Of a stretch of 11,957 nucleotides of DNA, positions 8,201-11,897 are shown piece after piece. Source of the stretch: Endomicrobium sp. (lineage in GTDB: Bacteria; Elusimicrobiota; Endomicrobiia; Endomicrobiales; Endomicrobiaceae); contig JAISDI010000164.1 in assembly GCA_031264895.1 (NCBI GenBank), positions 1-11,957 of the forward strand. The letters run 5' to 3'. The stretch's first letter is position 1. Every line of letters starts with the position of its first letter. Position numbers and translations under genes: made by a program. The notes beneath the pieces are model-generated. The model was not told the origin of the DNA and did no database searches. It worked only from the letters and a program-made list of their open reading frames with translations.

Positions 8201-10779
8201 GCGTCTTCTTCGGCTTTTTTCTCTTCGGCTTTTGCCGCGCGCATTGCGGCGCCGATATTTCTGACCGCTATTGCCACTACGTCGGCAAATTCTCTAAAAG
8301 AAACTATTATTTCGTTTGCGTTAATTATGCCGGGATAATTTATATGTCTGAGTTCGTGGCGCATTACTATTTCAAATAGGAACTTATTTCTGACGGTTCC
8401 GTTCGCGCCGTAAAATAATGCGGGGTTTATGGTAACTTTTGTTCTGTCTTTACTTACCTTTGCAACCGTTCCCCTTTCGGTCGAAAAATCTATTTCATGA
8501 TCTTTTAAAGCGGGAACCGCCTCTTTTATTTTTTCTATAAACTCATTTGTCTGCTTGTCTTTGTCCTCGCCTGTTTCCGTGTTTCCCAAAATATTGAGTT
8601 TTTGTTCCAGATCAGCCCTGTTACTCTGTAAGAAAGTTCCTGCGCCCGCTACGGTAATATTTGTAAGAAACTGTCCCGCAGGATAAAGCGCAAGCAGCGC
8701 TACCGCCCACACAGGCAATAAAGGCGAAGCGAAAAAAGCTATGGTAAAAGCTAACGCGCCAAAAAAAGTTCCGACGAGAATAGAGTTTAATACGCTTTTT
8801 TTAGACGCTTGCGCGCCGTCTTGGGAAGCTGCGCCGGAACCGATAAGGTCAAATTTGTCTTTTCCGTTATATTTGTATCGGCTCAATATCTCGCCGTTAT
8901 TCTTTTTAAGAGTCAGAATTAAATCTTCTGCCTTTTCGCCGTTGACTTCAACGCTGTCGGCAGCTATTTCCATTTTGGTTTTTTGCGCGCGGATAAAAGC
9001 GTTCAATACGTCTTCAACGGCATTGGCGATATTTGCAGACTTCGAGTTTATAACGCCTTCGGTAAGCGCGCCGAGAACAAGCGAAAATTTCTCCGGATCT
9101 GATAACAGCGACGGAACAAGCGTCGCCAAGGCGTTAAACAAAATTTTGCTTTGCTCTTTGGCTATTTGATAGTACTTCTCTTCGGCAAGCTCTACGCCGC
9201 CGGAAACATTGGGGGTTATTACGATATACGATATTCCCTGTTTTCCCAAAAGTTCCGCTACGCCCTGCGTGTGAAAACCGCCTGTCACCGCGATGCTTAT
9301 GTTTTTGGCGTCTTTCATTGATTTTATTATTTTTGCGGTCTCGTCAACGTCCGCATATTGCGCGTCTTCAAGCTTTCCGGCAGTTTTTACGGCGTCTATG
9401 TTTTTTACGAAATATCCGTTCCTGTCGGAATTTACGCCGTAAAAGGCGTCGGCGGTTTTTTCGTAACCGGCAAGCAGGCCGGGCTTCTGGTTATCGACGT
9501 ATTTTATCCACAATCTTTTAAATTCGGAAACGTTGTCTCTATAATATCGGTAATCGTCGGAAGTGATTTTGCTCGATAAATAATCTTTTAAATATTTGTG
9601 GAACGACGTTAAGAAAATAATTTCCCTTTCCGTATTGTTGTCGGCAAAACCGGCGTTTATTTCGTCGACGAATTTCGCCTCTTCCTTTATCATTTCCAAT
9701 GCGTTTATTTTTTTGCCAAGCTCGTAATACTGCAAAAATTTCGACAGCTCGGCGAAGTTGAGGTCTAAGTCTATTTTACCCTCTTTGGCAAGCATAATTA
9801 TGCTTGTGTAAAGGCGGTCCATCTCGCTGAAATTGTTGGTCGAGTCCACCACCATTTTGTAGTAGGAGTAAGGCAAAACTTCTTTCATTTTCATAACAAA
9901 AAGCTGAAGCTCTTTGGAAGCTGCGGCATGGTCTATTCTGCGCCCCAGCTGCAAAAGCCGCGAGTAAAGCCTTATGTTTTCATAGCGGTCAACGTCTATT
10001 CCCAGCCTGTCGGAATGCTTGTACATAAGCGCGAAATATTTTTTTGCTTCAAGCGCGCCGCTTTGGTACTTTTTAGAAAGCTCTTCTATGTCCAGCTGCC
10101 TTTTGTTGAAATAGGTTTTCTTTAGAGCGTCCAAATCTTGACCGATGCTGGACAAGATCAAAGAGATCTCTTCTTGCGAATTCAATATGTCGCCGAAACG
10201 TTTTAAGTTGGCTAAATACTCGTCTTTGTCTTCAAGCCCTTTAATGACGTCCGTCCTGCCGCTTTCAACGGAATAATATTCAGCGCCGGTCAAACGCCCT
10301 TCGCGCACCAAAGCGTCCATAATTTTTTCGCGCTGGTCTTTGTTTGAAATACCGGCAAGCCACGAAGTGTCCACCTGTCCGTAAGCGCCTTCAAGATAGA
10401 CGTTTTTAACGCCGAACTCTTTGTCGAAAAGTTTTATTATATTGCTTATGTTTTTTTGAACTTGCGGGTGGGAGTGAAGATCTTGAATGTTTACGACAAC
10501 GGCATCGCTGCCGTTAAACTTGGACGAAGTTATTTTTCCGTAAGAATAAGGGATGGAGAAACCTTCAAAAATTTGTTTAAACTGCTGCGTAGCCCTTATG
10601 TCTTCGGTCAAAGCCGCGACCGCCTGCCCATAGACGCCGGTCAGCAAAAAACAATTAAGCGTTATCAAAGCGGTAATTTTAACGGCATTGAGACCGCAAA
10701 ACCAACCAGGAACGCTTATGGCGAAGCGTTTTAAACTGTCTGCAAAGTCAAGCAAATTTCGAAAGATAAATGTTTTCAT
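1..10779 (-). CDS. Giant multidomain membrane protein with embedded SecA-like ATPase (C-terminus beyond window)
   Basis: The frame is open from the ATG at 10779-10777 to base 1 with no stop, giving 3593 codons. I rechecked the leftmost 20 lines (to base 1200) and further lines across the gene and found no in-frame stop. The start is supported by GGGAG six nt upstream (10786-10790), and an in-frame TAA only eight codons before the ATG leaves no other likely start. Domain order by residue: export/anchor segment 35-51; EreA/ChaN/TraB-like domain 90-530; hydrophobic stretch 664-713; HExxH 808-812; charged Ala-rich linker 843-920; SecA-like motor 995-1795 plus helical part to 2060; polytopic membrane region 2074-2456; Gln-rich spacer 2459-2472; coiled coil 2590-2652; Pro-rich linker 2814-2833; unassigned 2836-3593. 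No known family has this whole architecture that I can name. A role in export or processing of proteins at the envelope is inferred from the motor plus membrane domain. It is a single intact frame, not a pseudogene. Confidence 0.97.
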   Translation of the reverse strand, partial: MKTFIFRNLLDFADSLKRFAISVPGWFCGLNAVKITALITLNCFLLTGVYGQAVAALTEDIRATQQFKQIFEGFSIPYSYGKITSSKFNGSDAVVVNIQDLHSHPQVQKNISNIIKLFDKEFGVKNVYLEGAYGQVDTSWLAGISNKDQREKIMDALVREGRLTGAEYYSVESGRTDVIKGLEDKDEYLANLKRFGDILNSQEEISLILSSIGQDLDALKKTYFNKRQLDIEELSKKYQSGALEAKKYFALMYKHSDRLGIDVDRYENIRLYSRLLQLGRRIDHAAASKELQLFVMKMKEVLPYSYYKMVVDSTNNFSEMDRLYTSIIMLAKEGKIDLDLNFAELSKFLQYYELGKKINALEMIKEEAKFVDEINAGFADNNTEREIIFLTSFHKYLKDYLSSKITSDDYRYYRDNVSEFKRLWIKYVDNQKPGLLAGYEKTADAFYGVNSDRNGYFVKNIDAVKTAGKLEDAQYADVDETAKIIKSMKDAKNISIAVTGGFHTQGVAELLGKQGISYIVITPNVSGGVELAEEKYYQIAKEQSKILFNALATLVPSLLSDPEKFSLVLGALTEGVINSKSANIANAVEDVLNAFIRAQKTKMEIAADSVEVNGEKAEDLILTLKKNNGEILSRYKYNGKDKFDLIGSGAASQDGAQASKKSVLNSILVGTFFGALAFTIAFFASPLLPVWAVALLALYPAGQFLTNITVAGAGTFLQSNRADLEQKLNILGNTETGEDKDKQTNEFIEKIKEAVPALKDHEIDFSTERGTVAKVSKDRTKVTINPALFYGANGTVRNKFLFEIVMRHELRHINYPGIINANEIIVSFREFADVVAIAVRNIGAAMRAAKAEEKKAEEDAMRAAQEEESVKAKEQQAEAAQQAEPEAAAKKDAATAEPKAEQAEAEKPEQAEPEAAAGKAGVTEEGIFASIGNWFFEKFISIRIMIGSVSDKFFGKSFDQMNREIGGSSKESRKEMLAGQLKWLNEELFKGEKVTITDRSGSLVEMSKGEAFLANFKDRAFSLYGEGDDFDGWKWDKTEVQFILAVCILQGKIARLGTGAGKSDAYTLSAEMRLANADPELLRSLYLTNTAFLANRDIERTLNDIHGIDDKGKLKAADGNNGRHAQNMRALLQRTTDKKGEAKDKKELKEAGYITDIDDIQFGFLGDQGDAANVLYVWENGKVAAKKGDAAVRQNIYKNALVVAGASPAAFSWDRQNDITSGQDSISMHKWSLVMDEGHRTLVQNATESFAVTMGERDDAQLSATLQSFANGLSFDDSRITPNKNAQKVEADDGHKKALIGELEAMEDKFVERYIAEVVKSRQGKALNAKESEILKKKASDFFQAEKNNKNRFYDRYIKNALMALYVYDFGKDYTFEIAAEGQDGKHQLHIRLIDKTSTETKSVTMSNEAHLALEYVVAKRMKADRSVEKKAYEEALVKAKTDFSLWIDESIAKTREGYDDKSDDGKKAVDAETERLKSLKFEYDGIHYSLSSKSNTSMTIRVLLDKDEKDGKIRGIIRDYAAFTGTISDRAAKVLYKKDVVDLNVLLDEDGGAVSVHAGTFVSDTKSETDSRLLNVLDAFGTDIATIINAGTPAEAARQAELLISKGKKDKNLVFVVPENVSTASLNSEQMRMWLDSLIAGIQAQSQYGKDKKGKDITVKAFGEKLTLEQLTNMRQALDDNTTPEGLNAKQAVIFNALKNGTAQIKDFFESMEDLFSYLTAIPAMNIVGTNLIAVGLDPRPRGAVNNLAAINTSFSKNNITWEQFKARVGRGGSFGLFVDLLCIEDIPQEDMTEELIKIIKETNSQTFNGLSDHEAQTRYEELAGQAYGEKSENLSPSFENAVKQILMMDGNIENALKRNADGTVRGKAASIVNAVKTIKDDYESNELSQAAQVQSYDEKFAREMRAFFEARNRYRLDPGLSDEDKRKPENMFKAYMFEKMGEAWSKFATALSDENADLGNLFSNESKQMFFQSAEIEQDVEKVALLAKMSEELAYREQKRLIQEYSEIVRKAVADNMIKNNPQVSQKEIDEISGRIARSIVSNTEKEVEANRKKTSAWHHKLFGNIAKYLPAVVKMSLMALPYIIGAVAAAKWIAGGLFIASVGWPYLLLAMGLSLLAMLVLYFKPFVSKVNHELQTTGENAALGIYAAVGDKSYAKQAWKTSLANKLPFQMVQYGASAIFVFIIAGLLLESFAMLIAAGIIVALALGSILAMKIAYKDIFKTSYLKDVKEPTDKQKSQMNVVKTTFGIVLLAIGAYTVFLSLGAVAAVVVLAGGLFALWTAVNLARSKLGDHSSTSTSTILKFGGITLGALGLLIAGIIPAIGIFGTTAVLGFFTSILGVFMPLMIILSLYGGFMYAVKSANIGNLDKSARIGKYFKALSPLVAFSGSLIMGAFTSGFVTALMNFIALNPYTIIPAFVIAVIIIALANNSKTRPWAKFILQLVGMAMPLTSVLGNSQQTVQQQYQQQAQDRINNVSARQDYEYVDFDPADENSMGRFVEVSLIAQYEQTPGEGTKIKYGLEDKQLLDDSKKQISQGDYSVQVYYDEAMAEYDDIDKIKSSRKDSKHSVYLGVWEALDNISRSPHSINIKNTALQNEIARIEEAVSQGGATDKEKADLPKMKEQLKANIKLQEKVNEKIVDAESMLEQMSSGTAFAPKNKISASQVYEINAAIKAAADMFGYKPGSVQYDRFIEKIVSKTSGQPARQSDDPNLSSIQMADLVLAINAVAADPMTTYAQYSLSANNLSAALNADGDKVILQTSKGNFVSVSNVNGQLLVFDAAANKSENMSIDDLIAKYELKDVETLTMMKYLPVVETPVQTPAAGGPPADMTVGQDDYLQSQTGVLSIVSEEEERDRQLRRQTTSQDRAEPTPFIATLIEEAKQRDEDVAKFFEFFPSADQAIAFLEMWARQNNTLLADGMQGVDKFVNYYYKAREGILYANSVYNLTTLDYSARSKFIEAVPVATLISLANEIVMVADEVNGNTARVKIDNSRRLRLTDASGNFKVDHPVNHYFFPIDKMSEDKAESGLRGILKMYNNEPDRAFDHIVFDFLYRDKKLALYGNYVMSDALRSKILSDGSLLEKAVPQVNAQGKTTDYKMDAWEKAVAEEYGPDIVKDALNQAKINRISNDAWITTYKLLLELPSTFFNITQNTDLVFSGGMSGTFGSGSGPNFSSRMNVPVVSQLTPQSSQKSNWRNWFADKFGVGTKFSNTWTMFNTSATDGEIAALEQAHANISKGRTQSYNDQEIENDILANAGVHADTVQADINSAALRAGSNAPLPKWVNDGLYKAHTDSSPANWAQSYINDIKVGILEAKLDAAKKIKDNNRTYRYYKEIADLVDGINTADLKINKSKSESIISDARKFLEKAGSAELANLKTSIKDLPKAVAVKLSGVESGWFFGAGLSIDDKILTGLLIENDYNIDAVFQKLLSEKVFVEPSITPEGKVAGWSWADRTTGAKLADGIKVEDGVIFYDRWNKPKDASEKYLTYDRVMDIIKNYPEFESFGEVTITHEQDFQMRMDFVFSNESNTDAKFAALINAYRTIAYKGEMSKLTGVEGKNGLASWMFRFGQIAGKANNSTPSIIQQIKN
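2824..3012 (-). other. Predicted coiled coil (residues 2590-2652)
   Basis: Heptad-like spacing of apolar residues in a charged helix runs from LQNEIARIEEAV (2596-2607) through KMKEQLKANIKLQEKVNEKI (2622-2641) to AESMLEQM (2644-2651), broken once by a Gly-Gly-Ala-Thr stretch at 2610-2613. This suggests oligomerisation or a stalk in the part beyond the membrane domain. Confidence 0.6.
3361..3405 (-). other. Gln-rich spacer (residues 2459-2473)
   Basis: SQQTVQQQYQQQAQD has nine Gln in 15 residues, encoded by CAG and CAA codons. It follows the last hydrophobic segment at once and probably tethers the C-terminal soluble part to the membrane domain. Confidence 0.8.
3412..4560 (-). other. Polytopic membrane domain, roughly 10-12 crossings (residues 2074-2456)
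   Basis: Hydrophobic runs lie at about 2076-2126 (two or three crossings), 2178-2215 (two), 2244-2288 (two), 2303-2361 (two), 2383-2411, 2414-2431 and 2440-2457. They are separated by short charged loops such as KDVKEPTDKQKSQ (2229-2241) and LDKSARIGK (2369-2377). Glycine- and alanine-rich helices resemble transporters or channels in general, but I do not recognise a family and see no SecY signature. Its place directly after the ATPase motor suggests that it anchors or forms a path for whatever the motor moves. Confidence 0.88.
4600..5382 (-). other. Helical region after the motor, SecA scaffold-like (residues 1800-2060)
   Basis: The stretch is rich in long amphipathic helices and has no membrane segment. 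SYDEKFAREMRAFFEAR (1897-1913) resembles the EYDDVxxxQR...IYxxR block of the SecA helical scaffold, which follows motif VI in true SecA as well. The rest is highly charged up to RKKTSAWHHK (2054-2063), which leads into the membrane domain. I see no Cys-rich zinc-binding C-tail of the kind that ends many SecA proteins. Confidence 0.55.
5395..7797 (-). other. Divergent SecA-like translocation ATPase motor (residues about 995-1795)
   Basis: SecA motifs appear in the correct order. Pre-motif helix with EAF at 1010-1012, then VQFILAVCILQGKIA (1040-1054), matching the SecA Q-motif region with Q1041. Walker A is GTGAGKS (1057-1063, K1062). Motif Ia is LYLTNTAFLANRD (1086-1098), the counterpart of the SecA TVNDYLAxRD block. 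DEGH (1236-1239) replaces the DEVD of motif II and is followed by TESFAVT. A cross-linking-domain-like stretch follows: IKNALMAL (1358-1365), DYTFEI (1373-1378), IDKTSTET (1394-1401), NEAHLALE (1408-1415). FTGTISD (1524-1530) matches the TGTADTE motif. NBD2 starts near VSVHAGTFVSDTKSE (1555-1569) and continues with INAGTPAEAARQAELL (1590-1605). Motif VI is QFKARVGRGG (1765-1774, R1769 and R1772). In canonical SecA the Walker Lys and motif II Asp are about 100 residues apart; here they are 174 apart, so there is an insertion. Likely a working ATPase, probably on the cytoplasmic side; the transported substrate is unknown. Confidence 0.88.
8020..8253 (-). other. Low-complexity Ala/Glu/Gln/Lys linker (residues 843-920)
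   Basis: Composition falls to almost only A, E, Q, K, P, with motifs such as AMRAA (846-850 and 860-864) and QAEPEAAA (882-889 and 910-917). It probably forms an extended or helical charged tether between the HExxH region and the SecA-like motor. The opposite strand shows long spurious frames here because of the biased codons. Confidence 0.85.
8029..8138. repeat. Exact 26-bp direct repeat inside the linker coding region
   Basis: The 26 bases at 8029-8054 recur exactly at 8113-8138. The copies start 84 bp (28 codons) apart, so they stay in frame and encode the repeated peptide QAEPEAAA. This is the mark of a recent in-frame duplication or slippage expanding the linker. Confidence 0.9.
8281..8502 (-). 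other. Putative HExxH zinc-metallopeptidase motif region (residues about 760-833)
   Basis: Residues 808-812 read HELRH within a helix-like stretch FEIVMRHELRHI, the classical HExxH zinc site with H808 and H812 as ligands and E809 as base. Candidate third ligands are E823 and E830 (in REFAD). A strand-rich region lies just upstream (KVTINPALFYG, 775-785), as is common in small zincin domains. The motif follows the 664-713 membrane stretch directly. HExxH also occurs by chance, more easily in a protein this long, so peptidase activity is a reasonable inference and not shown. Confidence 0.5.
8641..8790 (-). other. Hydrophobic segment, one or two membrane crossings (residues 664-713)
   Basis: About 45 of these 50 residues are apolar, running from LNSILVGTFFGALAF to ALLALYPAGQF. 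Prolines near 685 and 689 (SPLLPVW) could mark a turn between two helices or a break in one long segment. A single crossing would bring the SecA-like motor back to the cytoplasm if the N-terminus is exported. Two crossings would leave it outside, where there is no ATP, so the count matters for the whole model. Confidence 0.7.
9190..10512 (-). other. N-terminal EreA/ChaN/TraB-like domain (residues about 90-530)
   Basis: Three conserved-looking blocks are visible. The first is VVVNIQDLHSHP (94-105), a beta strand ending in H102 and H104. The second is VYLEGAYG (127-134) with E130. The third is VTGGFHTQGVAELL (498-511) with H503, followed by a strand SYIVITP (517-523). The spacing of an early His, a Glu about 30 residues later and a late Gly-x-His is the pattern of the erythromycin-esterase/ChaN/TraB group of alpha-beta folds. 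Between them lie about 330 mostly helical residues. I recall similar 'NIQD.H' openings in uncharacterised proteins of Omnitrophota/Elusimicrobiota. The superfamily assignment is inference, and the reaction and substrate are unknown. The position after a signal segment suggests it acts outside the cytoplasm. Confidence 0.5.
10627..10680 (-). other. Signal peptide or N-terminal anchor of the giant protein (residues 34-51)
   Basis: After a basic N-region (K2, R7, K17, R18, K34), residues 35-51 form an uncharged hydrophobic core (ITALITLNCFLLTGVYG). A53-V54-A55 follows and would suit signal peptidase I cleavage after A55. The N-region is unusually long, about 34 residues, as in some very large exported proteins. 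Whether it is cleaved or stays as an anchor cannot be told from sequence. C43 is preceded by Asn, so it is not a lipobox. Confidence 0.65.
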
Positions 10780-10785
10780 GTTAAT

Positions 10786-10790
10786 CTCCC
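10786..10790 (-). promoter_or_regulatory. Ribosome binding site of the giant gene
   Basis: GGGAG followed by ATTAAC and then ATG, a six-nt spacer. It fixes the start at 10779, as the frame upstream closes eight codons before. Confidence 0.8.
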
Positions 10791-10803
10791 GTCGGCAAAG
10801 CGT

Positions 10804-11391
10804 TTAAGCCCCGTTAAAAACGGAAAAACCCGAGACTGTAAAAACAGACGCGGGCATTGCCAATCTCTTATTATTTTTTTTATAAATATTTCTAATCAAA
10901 ACCGGTCTTCCTCTGGGAAATGCCGGAAATAAAATTAAAAACAAAAGTAAAAATTTAAAACCGAAAAGAAGACAGCTCCCCCGCGTGTCATAAAAAATCA
11001 GCGGTGAATACCCGTCCGGAAACAAAGCGGAGGAAATACTGCTTTCCTGTAAGTTTAGATCTGAAAGCAAAAAAGCGCCCTTCTTAGCTTTTCTAGCGTA
11101 CTTAAAAGGCGCGGGCAAAGCAAAAGGCGCATTATTAATGACTCTTGACTCTTCATCGCTTTGAGAAAAAGAACCGTTCTTGGAAAACATATCTTCAAAT
11201 ATTTTGATGTGTTCATTTAAAGAGGCGTAAATCATTCCGAGCCGGCTGTCGTTTACGGAAGACAGAAAAACCGGTTTCCCGAAAGCCGATCCCAATGCGT
11301 TTACAAGCATAAAAAAACAAACAATGGCGATTATAAAACCGCACCGTTTATTACCCCTTGTAAACAAAAGCTGTTTTGAGATATTTTTCAT
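10804..11391 (-). CDS. Small hypothetical membrane protein, 195 aa
   Basis: I do not recognise a family. The protein has a basic N-terminus (K2, K6, R12, K15, R16), a hydrophobic segment at 18-34 and a possible signal peptidase site after ALGSAFG (32-38), so it is exported or anchored. A second hydrophobic run, CLLFGFKFLLLFLILFPAF (140-158), is followed by a strongly basic tail (RGRP, KKNNKR), which would leave that tail in the cytoplasm. The middle (40-137) is soluble, with charged helices. The last 16 or so residues are encoded by the terminator-like hairpin, so the C-terminus may be fortuitous. The start is favoured by AGGA (11399-11402) seven nt before ATG and a well-placed promoter. It ends 24 nt before the giant gene in the same frame, which suggests one operon and a shared role at the envelope. 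Confidence 0.65.
   Translation of the reverse strand: MKNISKQLLFTRGNKRCGFIIAIVCFFMLVNALGSAFGKPVFLSSVNDSRLGMIYASLNEHIKIFEDMFSKNGSFSQSDEESRVINNAPFALPAPFKYARKAKKGAFLLSDLNLQESSISSALFPDGYSPLIFYDTRGSCLLFGFKFLLLFLILFPAFPRGRPVLIRNIYKKNNKRLAMPASVFTVSGFSVFNGA
10811..10854 (-). terminator. Terminator- or attenuator-like hairpin between small gene and giant gene
   Basis: Read on the minus strand, a stem formed by bases 54-45 and 38-29 of the 10800 block (CCCG/CGGG and CTG/CAG paired, a G-C pair between them, two mismatches, six-base loop) is followed at once by TTTTT (10828-10824). A weak second hairpin, CCGTTTTTAACGG, follows at 10811-10823. The structure overlaps the last codons of the small gene and ends a few bases before its stop. 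It would reduce or regulate transcription into the giant gene if both share a promoter. Confidence 0.5.
10870..10899 (-). promoter_or_regulatory. Weak candidate internal promoter ahead of the giant gene
   Basis: TTGATT (10899-10894), 18 nt, then AATAAT (10875-10870) on the minus strand, inside the 3' part of the small gene. If used, the hairpin just downstream would lie in the leader of the giant mRNA. The area is A-rich, so a chance match is quite possible. Confidence 0.25.
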
Positions 11392-11398
11392 GCCTCTG

Positions 11399-11402
11399 TC
11401 CT
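11399..11402 (-). promoter_or_regulatory. Ribosome binding site of the small membrane protein gene
   Basis: AGGA with a seven-nt spacer (CAGAGGC) before the ATG at 11391. A nearer GAGG is too close to the ATG to serve. Confidence 0.65.
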
Positions 11403-11430
11403 ATATTAACGTAATTCTTCTTATAAAGTA

Positions 11431-11459
11431 AATATATCTTAAATACTTCATATTTTCAA
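11431..11459 (-). promoter_or_regulatory. Sigma-70-like promoter for the small gene (and probably the giant gene)
   Basis: TTGAAA (11459-11454), 17-nt spacer, TATATT (11436-11431) on the minus strand. A start near 11424 gives a leader of about 33 nt before the ATG. Five of six bases match the consensus in the -35 box and five of six in the -10 box. The flanking DNA is very AT-rich, which raises the chance of false matches, but the position is right. Confidence 0.6.
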
Positions 11460-11503
11460 TTGTTTCCTTTAAATTTTCACAAATATTTTTGAATTGAAAA
11501 TAT
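11450..11503. repeat. 12-bp perfect inverted repeat spanning divergent -35 boxes
   Basis: ATATTTTCAATT at 11450-11461 is exactly inverted at 11492-11503, 30 nt apart. Each arm carries a TTGAAA, one pointing left and one pointing right. The symmetry would suit a regulator acting on both directions, or may be an AT-rich coincidence. Confidence 0.55.
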
Positions 11504-11523
11504 ATGTTTATAAATATTATATT
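11494..11523 (+). promoter_or_regulatory. Candidate divergent promoter on the plus strand
   Basis: TTGAAA (11494-11499), 18-nt spacer, TATATT (11518-11523). It mirrors the leftward promoter and would transcribe the small plus-strand ORF starting at 11561. The surroundings are nearly pure A/T. Confidence 0.3.
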
Positions 11524-11547
11524 TATATCTAAAATATAAATAATTAG

Positions 11548-11675
11548 GATATATAAATATATGAAAACTTCTTTTTCACCGCAGGGAAAGGCTGCTCAAG
11601 GAATACGGTATGGCAGATTGTCCGCTTTTTTTATGCGTTTGACGCGGGGTTTTTAGAGAGATATATTTATATATC
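11548..11675. repeat. 15-bp inverted repeat flanking the small ORF
   Basis: GATATATAAATATAT at 11548-11562 is exactly inverted at 11661-11675. The right arm is itself part of a palindrome, AGATATAT-TT-ATATATCT, at 11659-11676. All bases but one in each arm are A or T, so a chance origin is possible. The enclosed DNA of about 100 bp has a different base composition. Confidence 0.5.
11561..11656 (+). CDS. Doubtful 31-aa ORF
   Basis: ATG at 11561 to TAG at 11654-11656. The peptide is basic (three K, four R) with a mixed C-terminal half (YGRLSAFFMRLTRGF). AGGA lies at 11546-11549, 11 nt before the ATG, which is far. The coding stretch has clearly higher GC than the AT-rich DNA on either side and sits between two arms of a 15-bp inverted repeat. 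It may be a small peptide gene, a decayed fragment or chance. Confidence 0.2.
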   Translation: MKTSFSPQGKAAQGIRYGRLSAFFMRLTRGF

Positions 11676-11716
11676 TTTCACAAAAATTTTATATTTTGTT
11701 TATATTTATATAATAT

Positions 11717-11747
11717 GAAGTTAAGTAATTATGCTATACTTAATTTC
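11717..11747. repeat. Stem-loop, 11-bp arms
   Basis: GAAGTTAAGTA (11717-11727) pairs with TACTTAATTTC (11737-11747) around a nine-base loop, with one G-T pair only. Its role is unknown. Confidence 0.5.
11732..11740 (+). promoter_or_regulatory. Extended -10 candidate pointing to the right edge
   Basis: TGCTATACT fits the extended -10 pattern TGnTATAAT with one mismatch. No good -35 box is seen. It lies in the loop and right arm of the stem-loop here. Any product would be beyond or near the right edge, since no convincing gene follows in the window. Confidence 0.3.
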
Positions 11748-11775
11748 AGATATTCTATATAAAAGTAAAATTGTT

Positions 11776-11806
11776 CGTCATTCCCGAAGGTTTTTATCGG
11801 GAATCC
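11776..11806. repeat. REP-like palindromic element
   Basis: ATTCCCGA (11780-11787) and TCGGGAAT (11797-11804) form a perfect 8-bp stem with a nine-base loop, in the context CGTCATTCCCG...CGGGAATCC. This matches the common bacterial intergenic repeat of the CGTCATTCCCG...CGGGAATCC type that is dispersed in many genomes. Confidence 0.65.
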
Positions 11807-11897
11807 ATTTTTACTAAAGAAGTTTTTGTTTTACGACAAACATGGATCAACCCACTGCGTATATTGAACATGAAATTTAGAACCTTGCGCATACGGC

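Noticed and set aside
7757..8338. 193-codon plus-strand frame rich in Ala and Ser
   Set aside because: It is antisense to the Ala/Glu/Gln/Lys linker; biased codons there remove stops on the other strand. It has no ribosome binding site, and the minus-strand frame carries the recognisable motifs.
10651..10653. Lipoprotein cysteine at C43 of the giant protein
   Set aside because: The residues before it are T-L-N. Asn at -1 does not fit a lipobox.
10804..10865. Riboswitch ahead of the giant gene
   Set aside because: The leader is short and shows only the terminator-like hairpin. I see none of the conserved bases of the c-di-GMP or other common aptamers.
11842..11880. 12-residue plus-strand ORF
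   Set aside because: Too short, no ribosome binding site, and lies between repeat elements.
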